Under the pieces are notes generated by a model. The model was not told the DNA's origin. It saw only the letters and a list, made by a program, of their open reading frames with translations, and searched no databases. The translations under genes and the position numbers were made by a program. From NCBI RefSeq assembly GCF_000147815.2, contig NC_015957.1:4836001-4900000 (forward strand): 64,000 nucleotides of DNA. The letters run 5' to 3'. Positions 17,849 through 28,276 of this stretch are shown here, in pieces; the stretch's first letter is position 1; each line of letters starts with the position of its first letter. This stretch comes from Streptomyces violaceusniger Tu 4113 (lineage in GTDB: Bacteria > Actinomycetota > Actinomycetes > Streptomycetales > Streptomycetaceae).

Positions 17849-18628
17849 ATGGCACTGACCGGAGGCCAGATCAGGCTGGACCGCGGCCACGACGGACGTG
17901 TCGCCTACCTGACCCTCGATCACGGCAAGTACAACATCGTCACCATGGAGACCCGCCAGGTGATGGCCGACCGCTTCGCCGAAATCGACGCGGACCAGGA
18001 CATCCAGGCCGTGGTCATCCGGGCCGAGGGCGAACACTTCACCTCGGGTGGCGACATCCCCGGCTTCATGGAGGTGGAGCCTGCCGACCTCACCGACCTG
18101 GGCCAGAACATCACGGCTCCGTCCCGCAGCCCGAAGCCGGTCATCACCGCGGTCGACGGCTACTGCTTCGGCGTCGGCTTCGAGCTCGCGCTGTCCACGG
18201 ACATCCGTATCGCCACCGAGCGCAGCCAATTCGCCCTTCCGGAGATGCGCCTGGGCATGATCCCCGGCTCCGGCGGCACCCAGCGCCTCGCCCGGCTCAT
18301 CGGTCTCTCCCGCGCCAAGTACCACGTCATGACCGCTACTCGCATCACGGCGAGGCAGGCCGGTGACTGGGGGCTGGTGTCGGCCGTGGTGGACGATCGC
18401 GCGGCGCTGGACGCGGAGGTCGAGCGGGTGCTGAAGACCATGCTGGGCTACTCGCCACTGGCCCTGCGCACCGCCAAGGAGGTCCTCGACAAGGGAATCG
18501 ACGCACCGCTCCACTCCGGGATCGAGCTGGAGCGCAAGGCGTACGCGATGCTGCGATCGAGCCACGACTTCGCCGAGGGCGTCGCCGCGTTCGGCGAGAA
18601 GCGCGCCCCGAAGTTCCAGGGCCGGTGA
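17849..18628 (+). CDS. enoyl-CoA hydratase/isomerase (crotonase family)
   Basis: 259 residues. Oxyanion-hole segments FTSGGDIPGF and VDGYCFGVGFELALS are present. Both catalytic glutamates of true hydratases are kept: Glu in GVGFELA and Glu in FALPEMRLGMIPGSGG. It should therefore hydrate (or isomerise) a 2-enoyl-CoA. The gene sits inside the molybdenum-hydroxylase operon, one base after the large-subunit stop and eight bases before the FAD subunit. The arrangement implies that an unsaturated acyl-CoA is handled in the same pathway, for example after reduction or hydroxylation of a cyclic or aromatic CoA ester. A dienoyl- or cyclohexenoyl-CoA hydratase is possible. Confidence 0.92.
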   Translation: MALTGGQIRLDRGHDGRVAYLTLDHGKYNIVTMETRQVMADRFAEIDADQDIQAVVIRAEGEHFTSGGDIPGFMEVEPADLTDLGQNITAPSRSPKPVITAVDGYCFGVGFELALSTDIRIATERSQFALPEMRLGMIPGSGGTQRLARLIGLSRAKYHVMTATRITARQAGDWGLVSAVVDDRAALDAEVERVLKTMLGYSPLALRTAKEVLDKGIDAPLHSGIELERKAYAMLRSSHDFAEGVAAFGEKRAPKFQGR

Positions 18629-18636
18629 TCTGATCC

Positions 18637-19530
18637 ATGAAAGCCGCACCGTTCGCCTACGTTCGTCCCTCGCGTCTGTCCGACGCGATCGCCGAACTGG
18701 CGGAGACCCGTGGGGGCGGCAAGGTCATCGCGGGTGGGCAGTCGCTGGCGCCGGTGCTCGCCATGCGGCTTGCCCGCCCCGACACGCTGATCGACATCAA
18801 CTCCATCGAAGAACTCCGTGCGCTGACCCGCTCCGGGTCGGCCCTGCACATCGGCGCGGTCGTACGGCAGCGGCGGGTGGAGCGCGACCCGCTCAGCAGA
18901 AGTGTTCCCTTGCTGCGCCTGGCGTTGCCCTGGGTGGGCCACCGCGAACTGCGCAGCCGGGGGACGGTGTGCGGCAGCCTCGCCCACGCTGACCCGGCTG
19001 CCGAACTTCCCGCCGTGGCCTGCTGCCTCGACGCGGAGTTGACGCTGACCGGGCCGAGCGGCCACCGGCGCGTGTCCGCCCGGGATTTCTTCCACGGCGC
19101 GATGACCACGGCCCTGACCCCCGACGAGATCCTCACGTCTGTACGGCTGCCCGTGGCCGCCGAGGGCGAGGGGTTCGGGTTCGCCGAAATCGCCCGTCGC
19201 CACGGCGACTTCGCGCTCGCGGGCGTCGCCGTGAGGGTACGTCTGCGCGCCGGCCGTCCGGAGGCGACGATGACCGCGTTCGGCGTATCCGACCGGCCGG
19301 TCACCCGCGATGTCTCCGAGCAGCTCGCCGCCGCGGTCACCGGCGGCGACGCGCTCGCGGGCCGGCTCAAGGGACCGCTCTCCGCTGTCGCCGACGAGAT
19401 CGTGGACACCGACGGCGACGTCCACGCGTCCACGGACTATCGGCGCCGGCTGCTTCTCGCGCTGGCCGGCCGGGAGTTGTCCAAGGCTTACGAGCGCGCC
19501 CGCGACGGCGCCGAGGAGGTGACCACGTGA
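18637..19530 (+). CDS. FAD-binding (medium) subunit of the molybdenum hydroxylase
   Basis: 297 residues of the CoxM/HcrB family. FAD contacts are visible in VIAGGQSLAPVLAMRLARP and in RGTVCGSLAHADPAAELPA, and the CO_deh_flav_C region starts near EIARRHGDFALAGVAV. The extra [4Fe-4S] insertion that Thauera 4-hydroxybenzoyl-CoA reductase carries in this subunit is absent. Electron flow therefore resembles ordinary hydroxylases more than the reductive enzyme. It transfers electrons between the Fe-S subunit and an external carrier. Its stop overlaps the next start (GTGA at 19527). Confidence 0.92.
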   Translation: MKAAPFAYVRPSRLSDAIAELAETRGGGKVIAGGQSLAPVLAMRLARPDTLIDINSIEELRALTRSGSALHIGAVVRQRRVERDPLSRSVPLLRLALPWVGHRELRSRGTVCGSLAHADPAAELPAVACCLDAELTLTGPSGHRRVSARDFFHGAMTTALTPDEILTSVRLPVAAEGEGFGFAEIARRHGDFALAGVAVRVRLRAGRPEATMTAFGVSDRPVTRDVSEQLAAAVTGGDALAGRLKGPLSAVADEIVDTDGDVHASTDYRRRLLLALAGRELSKAYERARDGAEEVTT

Positions 19531-20792
19531 CCGTCAACGAAGCCGTGTCCCGCGGTGAGGCGGGGCCCCTCACACCGCGCCCGGTGAAGGCGGGCCCGGA
19601 CGATCCGGTCGAGGTCCGCATGACCGTCAACGGGACGTCCACGGTGCTCAGCCTCCCGGCGCGGGTCACCCTCGCCGACGCGCTGCGTGACCATCTCGGC
19701 CTCACCGGTACACATATCGGCTGCGAGCACGGGGTCTGCGGTATGTGCACCGTGCTCGTCGACGGCGAGGCCGCCCGCGCCTGTCTGCTGTTCGCCGTGC
19801 AGCTGGACGGGGCGGACATCGTCACCGTCGAGGGCCTGGGACGGCCCGACGCCCTGCACCCGCTACAGGAGTCGTTCGGGCGTCACCACGCCCTGCAGTG
19901 TGGCTTCTGCACCCCCGGATTCCTGATGAGCTCCTACGACCTGCTGACCAACCAGCCGGACGTCACCGAGGAGGCGCTGCCGGAGGAGCTGTCGGGTGTC
20001 ATCTGCCGCTGCACCGGGTACCGGAACATCCTCACCGCGGTGGGCGAGACCCGGCGCGCACACCCCGAGGGCGTCCCCGCGCCGGGCAACTGCGGGCGCA
20101 CGGCACTCGTCGGCCGTGCCGGGCAGGGCGCGGACGCGTCCGACGGCCCGGATGAGGCCGAGGACACGGCGTCGTCGCGCACCCAGGACATCGTGCTGCC
20201 CAGCGGCGATCCCACGATCGCGGTGCGGATCACCACGGGGATCGAGCTGCCCGAGGACAGGGTCTGGGGCGTTCTCGACGACATCTACCTGCTGGCGCGC
20301 TGCCTGCCGGGTGCGGAACTCACCGATGACCACGGCAATGGCCACTACGCGGGCCGGGCCCGGGTCTCCGTGGGACCGGTCAAGCTGGCGTTCAACGGGG
20401 TGGCACAGATCCTCGAACACGACCGCGAGGCCGGTCGGCTGCGGGCCATCGCGCAAGGGCAGGACACCGGTGGAGCGCAGACGCAGGCGGACATCACCCT
20501 GACCACCGAGGCCACGGAGACCGGCACCGCGATGCACGCCGACGCCAAGGTCTATCTCACCGGCCGTATCGCCCAGTTCGGGCGCGCTCTCGCCGGTGAC
20601 GTCAGCCGCCGGATGTTCGAGCAGTTCGCCGACGCCGTCACCGAAGCGGCGGCATCCGGGCGGGCCCCGTCCGGCCCGGTGAAGGCCCCCAGCGCCTTGA
20701 GCCTGGTGTTCGCCCCCCTGCTCGACCGCGTCAAGCGGCTGCTGCGCAGCGCCGGGAGGCGGTGGCGGAGCGGCCAGGAGAAGGAGCGTTAG
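19527..20792 (+). CDS. [2Fe-2S] small subunit fused to a CoxG-like SRPBCC domain
   Basis: 421 residues in two parts. Residues ~30-185 are a CoxS-type subunit: plant-type cluster CEHGVCGMCTVLVDGEAARAC, quoted as CEHGVCGMC, and the second cluster CGFCTPG...CRCTGY. A flexible acidic linker follows. Residues ~225-395 are a CoxG/SRPBCC domain (LPEDRVWGVLDDIYLLARCL, YAGRARVSVGPVKLAFNG). The tail RVKRLLRSAGRRWR is basic. CoxG normally is a separate protein that recruits CO dehydrogenase to the membrane, so fusion to the Fe-S subunit would anchor the whole complex. This is the last gene of the operon. An SRPBCC maturation role is the alternative. Confidence 0.9.
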   Translation: MTVNEAVSRGEAGPLTPRPVKAGPDDPVEVRMTVNGTSTVLSLPARVTLADALRDHLGLTGTHIGCEHGVCGMCTVLVDGEAARACLLFAVQLDGADIVTVEGLGRPDALHPLQESFGRHHALQCGFCTPGFLMSSYDLLTNQPDVTEEALPEELSGVICRCTGYRNILTAVGETRRAHPEGVPAPGNCGRTALVGRAGQGADASDGPDEAEDTASSRTQDIVLPSGDPTIAVRITTGIELPEDRVWGVLDDIYLLARCLPGAELTDDHGNGHYAGRARVSVGPVKLAFNGVAQILEHDREAGRLRAIAQGQDTGGAQTQADITLTTEATETGTAMHADAKVYLTGRIAQFGRALAGDVSRRMFEQFADAVTEAAASGRAPSGPVKAPSALSLVFAPLLDRVKRLLRSAGRRWRSGQEKER

Positions 20793-20900
20793 AACCAGGT
20801 GTCAGTGGCACCCCTCCTCATGGACCGCGATGCGACCGCGCGAGCGTTGACAGGATCTGAAATCTCGCCTAGCTGCCGATATATTGAGCAACCATCCTAA

Positions 20901-22850
<1,950 letters not shown>

Positions 22851-22934
22851 GCGGCTGCCCCTTTGTGCTGCGGCACATGGGCGCGGCGCGCGCCCCGGGG
22901 CGGCTCCGCCACCGGCGAGCCCGTACCCCTGAGG

Positions 22935-22980
22935 AAACGCCTGGCGTTTGCTGATTCGCCGACGTTATGCCCGCGGCGAA
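22935..22980. promoter_or_regulatory. two dyads upstream of the LysR gene
   Basis: AAACGCC-T-GGCGTTT (22935-22949) is a perfect seven-base-arm inverted repeat. TTCGCCG (22955-22961) pairs with CGGCGAA (22974-22980) across twelve bases. Both lie ~70-110 bases before the LysR start, where LysR autoregulatory sites normally occur. Confidence 0.4.
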
Positions 22981-23048
22981 CCGGAAGGTGTGAGTCAGGC
23001 CGTTCCTGCGGGCCTCCGCGTGCGCGAGCCGACAGCTTGCCGGGCACC

Positions 23049-24008
23049 ATGCCGGCGGGCGTGGCCGTCCCCTGGGAAAGCGGCGCCCCACACATATCGG
23101 ACGACCTTGGCAATATCGATCTCAACATTCTCATTGCCCTGGACGCTCTGCTCGCCGAACGCAGTGTGACCAGGGCGGCGGAGCGGGTCTTCGTGGGACA
23201 ACCGGCGATGAGCGCCTCGCTCGCCCGGTTGAGGAGCCATTTCGGGGATCCGCTGCTCGTGCGGCAAGGGCGGGGGATGACGCTGACCCCGTTGGCCGAG
23301 TCGCTGGTGCGGCCGACGCAGGAGGCCCTTTCGGCGGTGCAGGCCGTCATGGGCGCGAGCAGGACGTTCGATCCCTCCGACGGCCCTCCCCGCACGTTCA
23401 CCGTGATCGCCAGCGACTACGCCCAGGCGGTGCTGATCTGGCCCATCCTGCGCAAAGTGGAGGCGGAGTCGTTGAACATCCGCATCAACGTCTTCCCCGC
23501 GCAGGCCGACTTCATCGACCAGCTCCGCCGGGGACAGTGCGATCTGCTGATCTGGCCGACCAGTCTTGCCCAGAATCTGTCCGGCTTCTTCAGCGAGACG
23601 CTGTTCACCGACGAGTTCGTGGTGGCTGTCGACGAAAACCACCCCGGGGTGGGGGACACCATCACCGTCGAGGAGCTGCGGCGGCTGCCGTTTCTCGGCG
23701 TGAACGGGCCGATGACCTCGATCGTGGAGTCCTACTTCGACCGCGTGGGCGCCCGGCTCCGGGTCGCCGCCGACATCGGGGGTTTCGCCATGGCCCCCCA
23801 TGTGGTGCTCGGGACCCGTCTGGTCACCGTGCTCCAGGGACTCCTCGCACGCGAGACCAAGGGGGCGGGGCTCAAGACGATGCCGCTGCCGGTGCCCATG
23901 ACCACGCTGACCGAGGCCATGTACTGGCATCCCCGCAACAACCAGGATGCGGCCCACCGCTGGCTTCGCCACCAGATCTTGGAGGTCTCCGCGGGACTCA
24001 GGCTCTGA
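23049..24008 (+). CDS. LysR-family transcriptional regulator
   Basis: 319 residues. The helix-turn-helix is textbook (DLNILIALDALLAERSVTRA, then FVGQPAMSASLARLRSHFGDPLLVR), and a periplasmic-binding-like effector domain runs to the end (GPPRTFTVIASDYAQAVLIW onward, quoted in part). The DLN..LDALL opening is typical of the NodD/NahR/LinR branch, which answers aromatic inducers. The reading frame runs unbroken from the polyketide synthase scrap upstream, but ATG 23049 starts the conserved part and the upstream in-frame text is junk. The target may be the CoA-ligase operon upstream or the secreted hydrolase downstream. Neither is proven. Confidence 0.88.
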   Translation: MPAGVAVPWESGAPHISDDLGNIDLNILIALDALLAERSVTRAAERVFVGQPAMSASLARLRSHFGDPLLVRQGRGMTLTPLAESLVRPTQEALSAVQAVMGASRTFDPSDGPPRTFTVIASDYAQAVLIWPILRKVEAESLNIRINVFPAQADFIDQLRRGQCDLLIWPTSLAQNLSGFFSETLFTDEFVVAVDENHPGVGDTITVEELRRLPFLGVNGPMTSIVESYFDRVGARLRVAADIGGFAMAPHVVLGTRLVTVLQGLLARETKGAGLKTMPLPVPMTTLTEAMYWHPRNNQDAAHRWLRHQILEVSAGLRL

Positions 24009-24014
24009 CCCGGC

Positions 24015-24187
24015 GCCGAACGACACCACGCGGCAGGACGTGGCCAGCAGCTTCAGATGCCAGAGCTGTGCGTGCTTCTCCAGCAGTTGCAGGCCGACCG
24101 CGCCGTGCGGCCCGAACCGGGCGGTGAGCGTGACCACCAGCACCTCGTGGTCAGGGTCGGCCGGCAGCGCCCGCAGGTCGGCGATGC
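24015..24187 (-). pseudogene. FkbH-like HAD-IIIC protein, C-terminal fragment
   Basis: On the minus strand the frame reads ADLRALPADPDHEVLVVTL, TARFGPHGAVGLQLLEKHAQ and LWHLKLLATSCRVV. This matches the DRFGPYGTVGLALV...LLLMSCRVMSRG block of FkbH-type proteins, which load glyceryl units onto carrier proteins for polyketide extender synthesis. An in-frame stop precedes it and the sequence dissolves before the LysR stop. It is a ~55-residue relic, consistent with a lost polyketide cluster here. Confidence 0.6.
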
Positions 24188-24515
24188 CCTATCGAACAAA
24201 CTGCCCGGCATGCGCCGGCCAGGCCCCGGACAACTGGGGGTGACCCGTTCGGCGGGGCACGTCCCGGGGCGGTGGTGGGGGAGTCACCGGTGACAGCATC
24301 GTCACCGGCAGGCTGTTGAGCCGTGTAGCAGATCGGTTGTCGACCGCGCAATCCGCGTGACGCCGACGGCGGCGAATTCGCTTGTGGTGCCCGGGGCCAT
24401 GGTGACGGGTCACGGCCGACTCTACCGTTCCGGCCACGTCTGGTGCTTCCGGCGCACAGCGACGCGTCGGTGGCCACAGGAACACCGGGAGCGCATCAAC
24501 CGAAGGAGCACTTCC
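24188..24515 (+). other. non-coding region upstream of the PHB-depolymerase-type gene
   Basis: These ~330 bases contain no credible reading frame. They should hold the promoter of the secreted esterase. A short inverted match GTGAC..GTCAC occurs near 24289-24303 within the segment GTGACAGCATCGTCAC, which is a weak dyad. GAAGGAG ahead of ATG 24516 is the ribosome site. Nothing else stands out. Confidence 0.35.
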
Positions 24516-25535
24516 ATGCCAGTCCCCCCACGCCAGGCACTGCCACGGAGTCGATGGAGCCGCATCGCGGCCCGGCTCCTCCCCGTCGCCGCCCTCGTGC
24601 TCGGAGCCGTTCTCGCCGGGCCCGCGCCCGCCGCGAACGCTGCGGTCACCCTCACGAAGGTGGGCAACTTCGGCTCCAATCCTGGCGCGTTGAACATGTA
24701 CGTGTACAAGCCGGCGTCGCTGCCCGCGAACGCGCCCGTGGTCGTCGCGCTCCACGGGTGCACACAGAGCGCCCAGGTCTACGCCGACAACTCAGGGCTG
24801 CCCGAGCTCGCGGACCGCGACAAGTTCGTCCTGGTGCTCGCGGAGACCACCTCGTCGAACAACCTCACCAAGTGCTTCAACTGGTTCCAGGCCGGGGACA
24901 ATCGGCGTGACCAGGGCGAGGCCCTGTCGATTCGGCAGATGGCCGACCACGCCGTCTCGGCATATGGCGGTGACTCCAAGCGGGTCTACATCACCGGACT
25001 GTCCGCCGGCGGTGCCATGACCTCGGTCATGCTCGCCACCTACCCCGATGTCTTCTCCGCCGGCGCGGTCGTCGCGGGCCTGCCCTACAACTGCACGAAG
25101 AACACCAGCCCTTACCTGTGTATGAACCCCGGGCTGGACCTCAGTCCGGGCGAGTGGGCCCAGCGGGTGCGCGAGGCGTACCCGTCGTACGAGGGACCGT
25201 GGCCGCGCACCGCCATCTGGTACGGCGACCGCGACACGACCGTCGTGCCGCGCAACGCCACCGAACTGCGCGATCAGTGGACGGCGTTGCACGGGCTGTC
25301 CCAGACGCCCACCCGCACCTCCAGCATCGGCCCCAATGCCACCCAGCACGACGAGTACGTGACATCCGACGGCACGGTGGCCGTCGAGGTCAACAAGGTC
25401 CCCGGCATCAACCACGGCACGCCGGTCGACCCCGGCACCGGCGCTGAACAATGCGGCAGCACCGGCGCCCCGTACTTCCTGGACTCGATCTGCTCCAGCT
25501 ACTGGATCACCAAGTTCTTCGGTCTCGGCGGCTAG
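24516..25535 (+). CDS. secreted PHB-depolymerase-family esterase
   Basis: 339 residues. A basic N-terminus and long hydrophobic stretch (LLPVAALVLGAVLAGPAPA, cut after ANA) form a secretion signal, possibly Tat because of the RSRWSRIAAR start. The catalytic domain is of the LpqC/poly(3-hydroxybutyrate) depolymerase type: oxyanion segment VVALHGCTQSAQVY, nucleophile Ser in ITGLSAGGAMTSV, Asp in WYGDRDTTVVP and His in GINHGTPVD. The cysteine pairs (KCFNWF, YNCTKN, EQCGST, SICSSY) suggest disulfides in an exported enzyme. It should hydrolyse polyester or acetyl/feruloyl esters outside the cell. It is followed by a second exported hydrolase on the same strand, and the two may cooperate on a polymer. 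Confidence 0.88.
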   Translation: MPVPPRQALPRSRWSRIAARLLPVAALVLGAVLAGPAPAANAAVTLTKVGNFGSNPGALNMYVYKPASLPANAPVVVALHGCTQSAQVYADNSGLPELADRDKFVLVLAETTSSNNLTKCFNWFQAGDNRRDQGEALSIRQMADHAVSAYGGDSKRVYITGLSAGGAMTSVMLATYPDVFSAGAVVAGLPYNCTKNTSPYLCMNPGLDLSPGEWAQRVREAYPSYEGPWPRTAIWYGDRDTTVVPRNATELRDQWTALHGLSQTPTRTSSIGPNATQHDEYVTSDGTVAVEVNKVPGINHGTPVDPGTGAEQCGSTGAPYFLDSICSSYWITKFFGLGG

Positions 25536-25727
25536 GGACACGGTCGCCGACAGCGGCTGCTCCCGCTCGCACGCCCGCGGCTGTCGTACTCGGCGAGGTG
25601 AAACGGCCCGTCATGGTGTCCGGCACCCCTGTCCGGGCCGCCGCCATGGCGGGCCCGCACATGTCCCGTGTGGTGACGGTGCCTCTAGCCTCCGGCTCGT
25701 CCACCACTCGACTCGGAGGAGAACCGG

Positions 25728-27191
25728 ATGTCTCCACCCCGCACAGCCTGCGCCCCACCCGGCGGACGGCCCGGACGGCGTGCCGCTCGCGGAGTACTGT
25801 CGCTCGTGGGCGCCTGTTCGCTCGTCTTCGCATGGGTCGCGGCGGTGCCAGCGGCCGGCGCGGAGGGCACACCGGGCGGCCGCTGCTCCGGATACGCCCT
25901 GCCGCACGTACCGGGTGCGGCCCACCAACAGGCCGACTGCCTGGACGAGTTGACCACAGCCGGAACGGTGGCCTCGGGCCACACGGATCCGGCCGACTTC
26001 GCCGGGCTCACCCCCAAGGACCTGCCCACACCGAGCGGCGTTCCCGGGATCCAGATCGACGGCTACTTCCCCGACACATCGGCCACCAACACCAACCACG
26101 GCTGGAACCACGACGCGCAGTTCGTCATCCGGCTGCCCGACCATTGGAACGGCGGTCTGGTGGTATCCGGTACCCCGGCCAACCGCGAGCAGTACGCCAA
26201 CGACCGCGCGATCTCCGACTGGGTGCTTTCCCGCGGCTACGCCTTCGCCGCCACCGACAAGGGCAATACCGGCCCCACCTTCTACCGCGACGGCCGCAGG
26301 CCCGGTGACGCCGTCGCCGAGTGGAACAAGCGCGTCACCCAGCTCACGCGCGCCGCCGGAGCCGTCGTCACCCAGCGGTATCACCGGCCCCCCGTCCGCA
26401 CCCTCGCCACCGGCATGTCCAACGGCGGCTACCTGGTGCGCTGGCAACTGGAGAACCACCCCGAGCTGTACGACGGGGGAGTGGACTGGGAGGGCACTCT
26501 GTGGCGCACCGACGGCCCCAACCCGCTCACCTTCCTGCCGCCCGCGCTGCGCGCATACCCGGCGTACGCCGCCGGCGGGGCCGGAGCCGAGGACGCCTGG
26601 AAGGCCATGCGCAAGGCCGGCTACCCGGCGGGCTCGGAGTTTCTGTGGCCCTACCACCACAAGGTCTACTGGGACCTGACACAGCGCATCTACCGCGAGG
26701 AAGCCGACCCGGACTTCGACGGAGCGACCGAGGCGGGCACCCCCTACTGCGCCCCGGGCACCCCTGGCTGTGACGCCGACTACGACTACGCCACCCGGCC
26801 GCCCGCGGTCCACCGTGCCGTCGACCGCATCGCACTGACCGGACGCATCGGCAAACCGCTGATCACCCTGCACGGCACGCTCGACGCGCTGCTGCCCATC
26901 AGCAAGGACTCGGACGTCTACGCCCGCATGGTGCACCGGGCCGGTCGGGGCGCGCTGCTTCGCTACTACCGAATCGAGGACGGCACACACGTCGACTCCC
27001 TCGTCGACGCCCACCCCGGCAAGCTCCGCCCGATCGTCCCCTGCCACCGCTCCGCCTTCGCGGCACTGGAACAGTGGCTGACCGGATCGGGCCGCCCTCC
27101 GGCGGACCACACCGTTCAGCGCCCGGCCGACGCGGATCCCGCGACACTGCTCACGAGCTGCCCGCTGGACCAGGGCGTGTATCGGAAGTAG
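25728..27191 (+). CDS. secreted tannase/3-hydroxybutyrate-oligomer-hydrolase-like alpha/beta hydrolase
   Basis: 487 residues with a signal sequence (VLSLVGACSLVFAWVAAVPA). The nucleophile elbow is ATGMSNGGYLVRW (Ser in GMSNG). Later elements LITLHGTLDALLPISKD (Asp) and IEDGTHVDSLVD (His) complete a triad. The long insertion between elbow and acid (lid, residues ~230-370) and paired cysteines are as in tannase/feruloyl esterase and 3HB-oligomer hydrolases. The AGGAGAACCGG ribosome site is ideal. Together with the upstream PHB-depolymerase-type enzyme it could finish polyester or ester-oligomer breakdown, which is inference from neighbourhood. An IS5 element begins within ~10 bases of its stop, so its very C-terminus (DQGVYRK) may have been reshaped by the insertion. 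Confidence 0.75.
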   Translation: MSPPRTACAPPGGRPGRRAARGVLSLVGACSLVFAWVAAVPAAGAEGTPGGRCSGYALPHVPGAAHQQADCLDELTTAGTVASGHTDPADFAGLTPKDLPTPSGVPGIQIDGYFPDTSATNTNHGWNHDAQFVIRLPDHWNGGLVVSGTPANREQYANDRAISDWVLSRGYAFAATDKGNTGPTFYRDGRRPGDAVAEWNKRVTQLTRAAGAVVTQRYHRPPVRTLATGMSNGGYLVRWQLENHPELYDGGVDWEGTLWRTDGPNPLTFLPPALRAYPAYAAGGAGAEDAWKAMRKAGYPAGSEFLWPYHHKVYWDLTQRIYREEADPDFDGATEAGTPYCAPGTPGCDADYDYATRPPAVHRAVDRIALTGRIGKPLITLHGTLDALLPISKDSDVYARMVHRAGRGALLRYYRIEDGTHVDSLVDAHPGKLRPIVPCHRSAFAALEQWLTGSGRPPADHTVQRPADADPATLLTSCPLDQGVYRK

Positions 27192-27198
27192 ATCTTGA

Positions 27199-28126
27199 AG
27201 TGGGATGATCTTGCCTTGTGGCACGAGGAGATCTGACGGATGCGCAGTGGGCCAGGCTGGAACCGCTGTTGCCCATGGGTAAGAAGCCAGGTCGACCGCC
27301 GACATGGACAAGGCGGCAGCTGATCGACGGCGTGCGGTTTCGCACCCGTACCGGTGTGCCGTTGCGGGATGTGCCTGAGCGATACGGCCCGTGGGCGCGG
27401 GTGTACGACCTGTTCCGCCGCCGGCAGCGGGACGGCACCTGGCAGGGGATCTTCGCTCAACTGCAGGCCCAGGCCGATGCCAAGGAACTCATCATCTGGG
27501 AGATCAATGTCGATTCCACGGTCTGCCGGGCCCACCAGCACGCCGCCGGGGCGAGGAAAAGGGGGAGTTGCAGGTCAAGCCACCCGGCGGGGGCCAGCGC
27601 AGAGCCCGACGACCATGGTCTTGGTCGCTCACGAGGTGGCCTGACCACCAAGCTCCACCTGGCCGTCGAGCAAGCCCAGAAACCCATGTCGATTGTGATA
27701 ACCGCCGGGCAGCGTGGCGACTCCCCGCAGTTCGAGCAGGTCCTGAACAAGATACGTGTCGCCCGCACCGGTTCGGGTCGGCCGCGGACTCGGCCCGATC
27801 GGGTCCGCGCCGACAAGGCATACGCCTCCCGCAAGAACCGCGCTCACCTAAAAACGGGGCATTCGCTGCACCATGCCAGAGAAGGTCGATCAGGCCCGCA
27901 ACCGCCGGCATCGTGGCTCGCGCGGTGGCCGTCCGCCAAAGTTGGACGGAATCGACTATCGAGCTCGGCACGCGGTTGAGTGCGGGATCAATCGCCTCAA
28001 ACGGCACCGGGCCGTGGCCGCGAGATATGACAAGCTCGCGGTCCGCTACGAGGCAACCGTGCTGGTCGCGGCCACCAACGAATGGCTGTGACCACACGCT
28101 CGCACCGGTCCTTCGATATCCCATTG
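27199..28126 (+). mobile_element. IS5-family insertion sequence
   Basis: The transposase region is flanked by short imperfect inverted repeats: left AGTGGGATGATC (27199-27210), right end complement CAATGGGATATCGA (28126-28113). They share A-x-TGGGAT. No target duplication was identified with certainty. The element lies between the secreted hydrolase stop and the GNAT gene. Confidence 0.55.
27218..28091 (+). pseudogene. IS5-family transposase, disrupted by a one-base frameshift
   Basis: The first frame runs from MARGDLTDAQWARLEPLLP through the DDE Asp residues (INVDSTVCRAH, TAGQRGDSPQF) to [17 protein letters not shown]. The rest ([15 protein letters not shown], then the catalytic Glu in [16 protein letters not shown] and the usual end [10 protein letters not shown]) continues in the +1 frame from ~27860. 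Restoring one G in the run ACGGGG at 27854-27859 would rejoin them as LKTGGIRC. The loss of a base in a homopolymer is the simplest cause. Programmed frameshifting in this family is normally -1, which does not fit, so the copy is probably inactive. Confidence 0.85.
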
Positions 28127-28276
28127 CCGAGGAGCCGACAGGCCAGCTACATTCCCCCAGCCGTCCGTCGTTGCGGACCGGCGCTGTCGACGAGGAGGTG
28201 TGGAGCACATGCGCAGGAGTGCCCAGCAGTTGAGCCCGCGTACTTACCTTTGCCACCTCCTCACGACGGAGACACC

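Noticed and set aside
15367..17850. 827-residue minus-strand frame opposite the Mo large subunit
   Set aside because: It is an antisense shadow with His/Arg/Gly-rich text, no ribosome site and no domain. The plus-strand gene has all family motifs.
28082..28276. N-terminal extension of the GNAT protein
   Set aside because: It overlaps IS5 transposase coding sequence and its right end. The GNAT fold starts after TTG 28277, which has a ribosome site.
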